NCBI GenBank assembly: GCA_009823395.1
Contig: CM020514.1
Span: 1,963,466-2,027,465 of the forward strand
DNA from: Thamnaconus septentrionalis
Taxonomy: Eukaryota > Chordata > Actinopteri > Tetraodontiformes > Monacanthidae
Reading direction: 5' to 3'
Length of the DNA stretch: 64,000 nt
Shown here: in pieces, positions 57,997 through 64,000 of the stretch
How the letters are laid out: the number at the start of each line of letters is the position of its first letter
Numbering within the stretch: position 1 is the first letter of the stretch
Notes under the pieces: model-generated
Told to the model about the DNA's origin: nothing
Seen by the model: only the letters and a program-made list of their open reading frames with translations
Databases searched by the model: none
Program-made: the position numbers and the translations under genes

Positions 57997-59094
57997 CACG
58001 AAATAGACATATTTATATAATATGTTTTTGTGTGGTCAACGATACTTATGTGTTTATTCTTACTTTTAATAAATGAACGACACATCGGTTTAGTTGTGCT
58101 TTATTTATTTGATTTTTTGATGTGATGTTGCTCCGGTCACATGCTCACAGGAAGGACTCAGAACCAGAAACAGCCTCACTGATGACTTCAAGTCACGAAT
58201 CAGCCCCTCCGCGGCACCTGGGCCTCACACTAGGACTGCTCCTGCTCCGGCCCATCCAGCCACTCTAATATCAGATCCAAAATTTGAACCAAACATCCCA
58301 CACCACTGTCAGCCCTCCATCAGTGAGTGAAAGTTGTTGCAAAAAAAAAAAAAAAACAAAAAGTTAATTGTTTTCATCAAGACTGTTGGAGTAGTGCTGG
58401 CTCCCAGGTCGCTATTTGGTTCAGTTGTCACAATAAGGAAAAATGATTGAAAATAATGATAAGAAAAGAAACAAATGGAAGCCTGAATATCTTTGTGCTT
58501 CCCTCATCACTGGACCAGCACCTAGAAAGACATTTCTGTCTATTTAACGTGCCGTTTAAACCGTCTGCAACACTGAATGCATGGAGCTCCTGCAGCACAG
58601 AGATGATCAGATTCAAGAAAAGAAAAGAAAAAAAACAACAGCTTGCAGAGAGCTCCCATCCCAACCAAGAACCCACAGAACCGGGGACAGTCAGACTTCA
58701 TGGTGCGAGAGGCAGCACTGATGCCATGCGGAGGCTTTTCCAACGCTGTGTCCACAGAAAAACAAAACCTTCTCAGCGCTGTTGGTCAAAGTTGTTGGCT
58801 TAAGATGATTCACTGCCTTGGTTCCCAACCTGCACCTGGCCAGTACAAATGACCCCGACATGCCGTGATGTGAAAAACGAAAAAGAAAAAAATATGAAGC
58901 CCTTGTTGTGTCTGCCCAGAGCAAATCTCTGCCCCCCCCCCCAAAAAAAAAAACTACAGGTTTGTTCCCACTTTGCTCATCACTCAATATTGCAAGTGCA
59001 CCACTTGCTTTCATCCAAGTCTGAACATGGTACGGACCAGTGAATCCTCAACCTCACTGTAGAAATGTCTTCACTAGGGAGACAACAATATTCA
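57994..59094. other. non-coding stretch
   Basis: No exon was recognised. Poly-A runs are at 58340-58354 and 58943-58952. In vertebrates the next conserved gene is gpr39, but no receptor-like frame is visible here. Confidence 0.45.
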
Positions 59095-59745
59095 GCATTT
59101 TGAATGAACCGGTTCAAAGAGCCGGCTTCTGATTGGCAGAGCCGTTTTTTTTGTTTGTTTGTTTGTTTGTTTTGGCAGTCGATTGTTAGTTTGTTTTTTT
59201 TTTTTTTTTTTTTTCTTTGTCAAAAGCCGCACAAGATTAGTCGAGATGTGTGGCACTGTCTATCTGCGTGGAGCACTTCACCCCTGAGCGCCAGAGAGTG
59301 AAAGAGAGACGTTATGCCGGAAATCCCGGGTGGCAATTTAGAAGGTGTTTTAGCGAAAGGAGAAACGGAGAAAAAAGATTGGCATTTACTTTTTTGAATG
59401 CCAATCTTGGCTAAACTGTATTTATTTTTATTATCTGAAAGCTGCTTTTTGCTTGCTTTGCAAATTTTGTGCTTTTATTTTGATGTTCTTTGAAGTGTTC
59501 TTTCGCTAGTACATAGTTGTGTTAGTGTGGGTGTTTGTTTGTTTTTATTTTTACGGCACTGTGTTCCGTGTTGAGCGCATGAACTATACACCTTTAATAT
59601 TTTGATATCATGAACATTAATTATTAATTTCAGCGCGTAATCTGGTCATAAAATTAAAGAAGCAGCCGAAAATCCAGGGAGCCACTGGGGAGTCAAAAAG
59701 AACCGGCTCATTTAGTGAGCCGAGCCAGTGGAACCGGTTCCTCTG
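59095..59745. mobile_element. probable decayed transposon with AACCGGTTC motifs
   Basis: 'gaaccggttcaaagagccgg' near 59107 and 'aaccggctcatttagtgagc' with 'ggaaccggttc' near 59701-59741 face each other as imperfect inverted ends. The pattern is common in fish DNA transposons. No target duplication or frame could be defined. A poly-T run is at 59194-59213. A related fragment ('aagagccggctct') is near 57192. Confidence 0.45.
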
Positions 59746-60366
59746 ACAAAAACACCCAAATTCCCGTCACTATTCGGCACGCCCTGTTCGGTTTGATACA
59801 CAAAGGGCGAACAACGGTATTTCGCTACGCTGCAGTCAGTCACAAAATTTCCTCAAAACTCTGTACAGTCGCGCATGGTCGTGCAAGTAAATCCACCCAG
59901 GAGCAGAGACGAGTGGTGCGCGGCTCGGCGTTTCCGACGACCAGCCGGTCCATGCAGTTATCAATAATCTGACTCGTCCCAGCCCGCCAGCGCCGCCCCC
60001 CCACACGATCGCATCAATCGAAGACGGTCGCAAACAATCCTCACAGTGCACGAAAGAACAACGAACAGAACACATTAACGTCACACCTTTCCGACATCAA
60101 CCCGAGCATCTCCGTTTGGGGCGAATCACGTAGGATATAGCAGCCGAAAAATAATAACTATAGTCCAAGTATAGTTTACAGCAGCCTAAGATAATAACAA
60201 TAAGTCCAAGTATCATTTTAAAACTCGCTATATTGCACATTCTGTTTTTATAATTAGTTATTTATTTTTGTTTTCTTTTACACTTGGCTGCACCGGGACC
60301 AGAGAGTGTCGAATCTCGTTCCACCTCATGTTCTTTTTAACATGTGTTGAAATGACAATAAAAGCT
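59746..60366. other. non-coding stretch
   Basis: No exon was recognised. Ordinary composition. Confidence 0.45.
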
Positions 60367-60445
<79 letters not shown>

Positions 60446-60458
60446 ATCTACCTATCTT

Positions 60459-60517
<59 letters not shown>

Positions 60518-60572
60518 AATCTTTCTATCTATCTATCTTTCTATCTATCTATCTACCTACCTACCTACCTAC

Positions 60573-60637
<65 letters not shown>

Positions 60638-60645
60638 ATCTTTCT
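60367..60645. repeat. (CTAT)n microsatellite
   Basis: About 280 bases of CTAT units with CTTT and CTAC interruptions. It directly follows 'atgacaataaaagcttctat', the tail of an interspersed element that commonly ends in such a tract in fish. Confidence 0.97.
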
Positions 60646-61962
60646 CCTCCCTGTTGGTTGTTGTTGTGGCGCCGCTCAGCGCTTTCGCGATGTCTGCGTC
60701 AGGGCGTAAAATATGCATTTACCTAAAGGATCAGCTTTTGATCGCTTCGCCCATTTTCTAATATCAACCAGTATAATAGTGTAATCCATACAAACTGATT
60801 TATTTTCAATTTGTTAAAAATCAAAATTTCACCATTTCACCATTAACATTAAAACCAGCCCATTATAGCAAAAATGTCTTAAAAAAAAAAAAAGTGTTTG
60901 ACCCAACCAGCATAAATTTTATATTTTATGTTGTTTTATGTTTTTTTAAAATAAAGTTTGCGGTTTGGTTGTACAGTGTCCGTGCTTTTAATTATTTTTA
61001 CGACGCAATACAACACTGCTTTTGCTAGTCCCAGTCGTTTTGTACTCACCTGTGGAAACCGTACTGTTACCGTGGCACCAAAAAGGTTCAGAACCTTCTT
61101 CACGTCTAGATTTGTGGTCAGATTCTCAACAAGCCAGCGGACAAATATCCCTAAAACGCTTCGACTTAGCATTAGCTGTCATCGCGTCCGGTTAGCGCAT
61201 AAAAAAAAAAAAATTGAAAACGCTTGAGCCAAACGCTAACCCTGCCGAAACAAGTGGACGACCACGCAACGAGCGCACTGCATCGAGGTGTGGGGACGCA
61301 CAGCGAAACGCGGTTTGTGATGCGCCGTTTGTTTTACGCTAACGGCCCAATAAGTAGCCGTCACGGGTGATTCAGCCTCGGCGATGACGGACGCGTCTCC
61401 TTGCTGTTTGCGCACCGTTTATCCTCCGGTGTTTGGAGCCCAAACACTGAAGGTCACTCTTGTGGCCCCTGAGGTGGTGGTGGTGGTGGGGGGGGGTGAC
61501 TTTATTTTCCCCACCCGGCAGATATTGGAGAGTGAGGGAGCACTCTGATGAGCACAAAGTAATAAAGCTGCCTTCTTACGGAAACGTGCTTCCCAATCCA
61601 AAAGGGCAGCGGCACGGCGCGATAGAGTCGACAGTTCTTTAATAAGAAAATTTCCGCTTGAATACTCCTGCCCAACCTGCCCGTTACCTCCCCCCCCCAC
61701 CACCCCTTATCGCCGATGCTGCTCTGCATGAGAAGGAGCTTCTCGGACAATCGACTGACCGCATCGCATCTCGTCTCATTTGAAATGCAAAATGCTCAAT
61801 TTTGCGCCGCCACCTGCCGAGGGGGATTGTCCGCGTGTTCTTCCGCGTTTGGCCCGGCGACCGACTCCGCGCGGTGGGGCTGTTTTATCTGCCTCTCGGC
61901 GTAAAGATTAGCCGTGTATCCGGAGGGCGGGGCGATATCTATCTCTCGAGCCAAGGAGACGC
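60646..61962. other. non-coding stretch
   Basis: No exon was recognised. (GGT)n and G-rich runs are at 61471-61497, and a C-rich run is at 61690-61706. Confidence 0.45.
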
Positions 61963-62185
61963 TAAGTCAGTGTGCAGAGGGGGTCGGACCCCACCGATCA
62001 AACCATGAGATCCCCCCCCCCAAAAGCCTCAAGGCAAAATTGAGGGGATCTGATGTTTTTCAAAAAGCAAAAGAAAACTATATATTATTGTCACCAATGG
62101 TCACTAAAAAGTCTAATATTCAATTTTTTAATTTATTTTTTTGGCCAGGCCAAGTGTGTGTGTGTGTGTGTGTGTATGTGTGTCG
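61963..62185. repeat. dispersed repeat, second member of the 19960 family
   Basis: The order 'aaccatgagatcc', 'gtttttcaaaaagcaaaag', 'tattgtcaccaatggtcac' and a (GT)n run (62154-62180) repeats that seen at 19960-20190. Substitutions are frequent, so the copies are old. Confidence 0.6.
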
Positions 62186-64000
62186 TTGTTGTGATGTAGA
62201 CTGTCATGGCTTGTATCCATGAAATATCGCGAGGTTGTTATAGAAAATATGATACAGGTACGACCCGAAAAATTAGAATATCCAGTAAAAGTAGTTTTAT
62301 TTTGGCAATTTAACATAAAAGATGAAACCAAGAAATTTTATTGAGCCATTACACGCAAGTTGACATCTCAAGCAGTTCCTTGTTGTGACTTTGCTGATTA
62401 AGATTTTCATAAAGATTTGACTTTTTGTAATATTCTAATTTTCTGAGTTTTGGAATTTGAGGGGTTTTTTTTAAGCCGCAAGACCTGATCAGCAAAATCC
62501 AAAGAAATAAAAAGCTTGAAATGTACTGATTTGCATATTATTGGTTTATATAATATGTCAAATTCACCTTTTAAGTTGAATTGCAGAAATACTACAACCT
62601 TTTCAGGATATTCTACTTTTCTGAGCAGTACTGTAGAAAATCTAGATGATTGAGGAACAATCAGGAGGATGGGAGAATCCCCCCCCCACCGGCAGTCGGA
62701 GCAGAGAGGAGCACCGGCCTCCACCGCCGTCGCCACCGCCATCATCACCATCATCACCATTGTCATTATTATTCCCCTCTGATGCTGTCTGGAGGGGAAG
62801 GATTTGGGCTCTTAGCTGACTGAGGGCCGCTCCTCCGCTGCTTGATTGTGACACTCCAGTCTAAACACCTTCCATCCCGACGCTGTGAAGTGCACAAACT
62901 GGCCGGGGCTTCCATTTCACGGGCAATTTTCAACGTGATGAAGACTAGAGTGATGCCCAAACGTTGTGTTTGGGACCGGTCTTGAGCCACGAATCACGGA
63001 AGAGCCGCTTTGCTTTCCTTCCGACTGAAATCTGGGAGCGACAAAAAAAACAAAAAAAACAATCACGTCGACGAGGACACTAAATGACAATGCAAGGTAG
63101 CGCAGCATTAACGCAGCTCCTGCTGGTGTAACAACGATTCACCCTTTAAGCGCCATCATTTTTTCAAGAAAATATTCAATTTTGATATCAAGATTTCAAA
63201 TGGCTGCGACTTGAAATTGGTTAGAGATAAAGCCGCACTGCAATTGAGAAAAATCTTAGTCAACCCAAACTTTTTGTTTGTTTGTTTTTGTATTATGTCA
63301 GATGTCAGGGATCTGTGTGTCAGATTCTACCACGTTGATCACTAATTCCCCGCGACCTCCGTCACCATTAGTGGTGTTTTGAGCACTCCTGCTTCCCCCC
63401 CACCACGTCCCCTCATCCTCATTCGCCGATTACTCCCACTACACCCCGGCCACGCTGAGGCGAGGCATGCGTTGCTTGGTCAACGAACAAACCTCTCGGC
63501 GATGTATTCTCTGTAAAATTCTCTGTCTTTCTCTCTCCGCTCCCACTACAACCACTTCCTCGTCTCCTCGACTGAGGCGGGCTTTCTCTCTATTTATACT
63601 CCGAAATCTGAATATGGACACCCCAACAAATGCTGCTCAGATTGAAGCCACAGGTGTCTGCCATCTCCTGGTGTAAAGTGGAAACTACTCTTAGCACCAT
63701 ATTTGCAGCTATGGCCTGTTTAATTCAGCAATGACGCTTGTCGCAATTTTGCGACCGTGGCGCCTAAAGGGTTAACCTCTAACTGCTGGAATGGCGGGTG
63801 GGAGGGTCACATAAAACACACGCAACCTTTGACTGTTCAAGTTGCCTTCAGTTGAGAATGTGACGGTATTGCCATCTATGACGTCTAGCTATCTGACAAT
63901 CGACGACGAAGCGCATCAAATGCAGCGCAAGGCCGGTTTTTCTCTCTCTATTTCTCTTTGACAGTGTTGATAGTCGTCACAGCAAAAAAGCTAAAATGCG
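62186..64000. other. non-coding stretch to the window end
   Basis: No exon was recognised. (CAT)n/(CAC)n low complexity is at about 62728-62765. The segment 62265-62640 is AT-rich and contains an imperfect inverted repeat: 'aaaaattagaatatccagta' near 62268, facing 'tcaggatattctacttttct' near 62604. This is probably another old transposon. Confidence 0.45.

Overview
The window is vertebrate nuclear DNA, almost certainly from a ray-finned (teleost) fish. Genes are split into short exons with GT-AG introns, long microsatellites are frequent, and many fish-type DNA-transposon remnants with terminal inverted repeats lie in the introns. The species cannot be named from the sequence. No bacterial, viral or CRISPR content was seen.

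Two protein genes can be supported, both on the + strand. The first is nckap5 (NCK-associated protein 5), entering from upstream of the window. Its recognisable exons run from 8787 to the terminal exon near 43362, with a long 3' UTR ending at tandem AATAAA signals at 47240-47249. The 5' exons that encode the N-terminus in mammals are not in the window. The conserved coiled-coil segment is spread over five small exons (8787-18349). One giant exon (30539-33428) carries most of the protein, including a proline-rich stretch, an EB1-type SKIP motif and the family's conserved C-terminal block. Smaller exons follow, including the family's RTLDSGIGT motif. The giant exon carries a one-base frame break near 30970-30990. 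The exon phases on both sides show that one base is missing relative to an intact frame.

The second gene is lypd1 (Ly6/PLAUR domain-containing 1). Exon 1 (signal peptide, 52939-52987) and exon 2 (first half of the Ly6 domain, 53995-54126) are present, and the last coding exon is probably beyond 64000. The order nckap5 then lypd1 on the same strand matches the arrangement I know from human chromosome 2q21, which supports both identifications.

The rest is intronic or intergenic. Several transposons can be delimited to the base by target-site duplications: hAT-like elements at 875-1566, 5388-6266, 21970-22655 and 42201-43049, plus an unclassified 562-bp element at 9203-9764 inserted inside an older repeat. 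Other items are a fold-back element with arms of about 280 bp (6353-7284), a 5'-truncated LINE tail (21210-21961, minus strand), tandem partial copies of the 9.2-kb element (11826-13030), and a hAT-like copy whose 33-bp internal repeat has expanded to about 22 units (49683-50984). There are large (CT)n, (TA)n, (TAGA/TAGG)n, (CATC)n and (CTAT)n microsatellites. A CpG-rich block at 25880-26180 holds a possible alternative first exon that is in phase with the downstream nckap5 exons. I found no evidence of a new multi-gene system. The points most worth checking are the nckap5 frame break, the possible internal promoter, the two possible splice phases at the nckap5 3' end, and the transposon structures.
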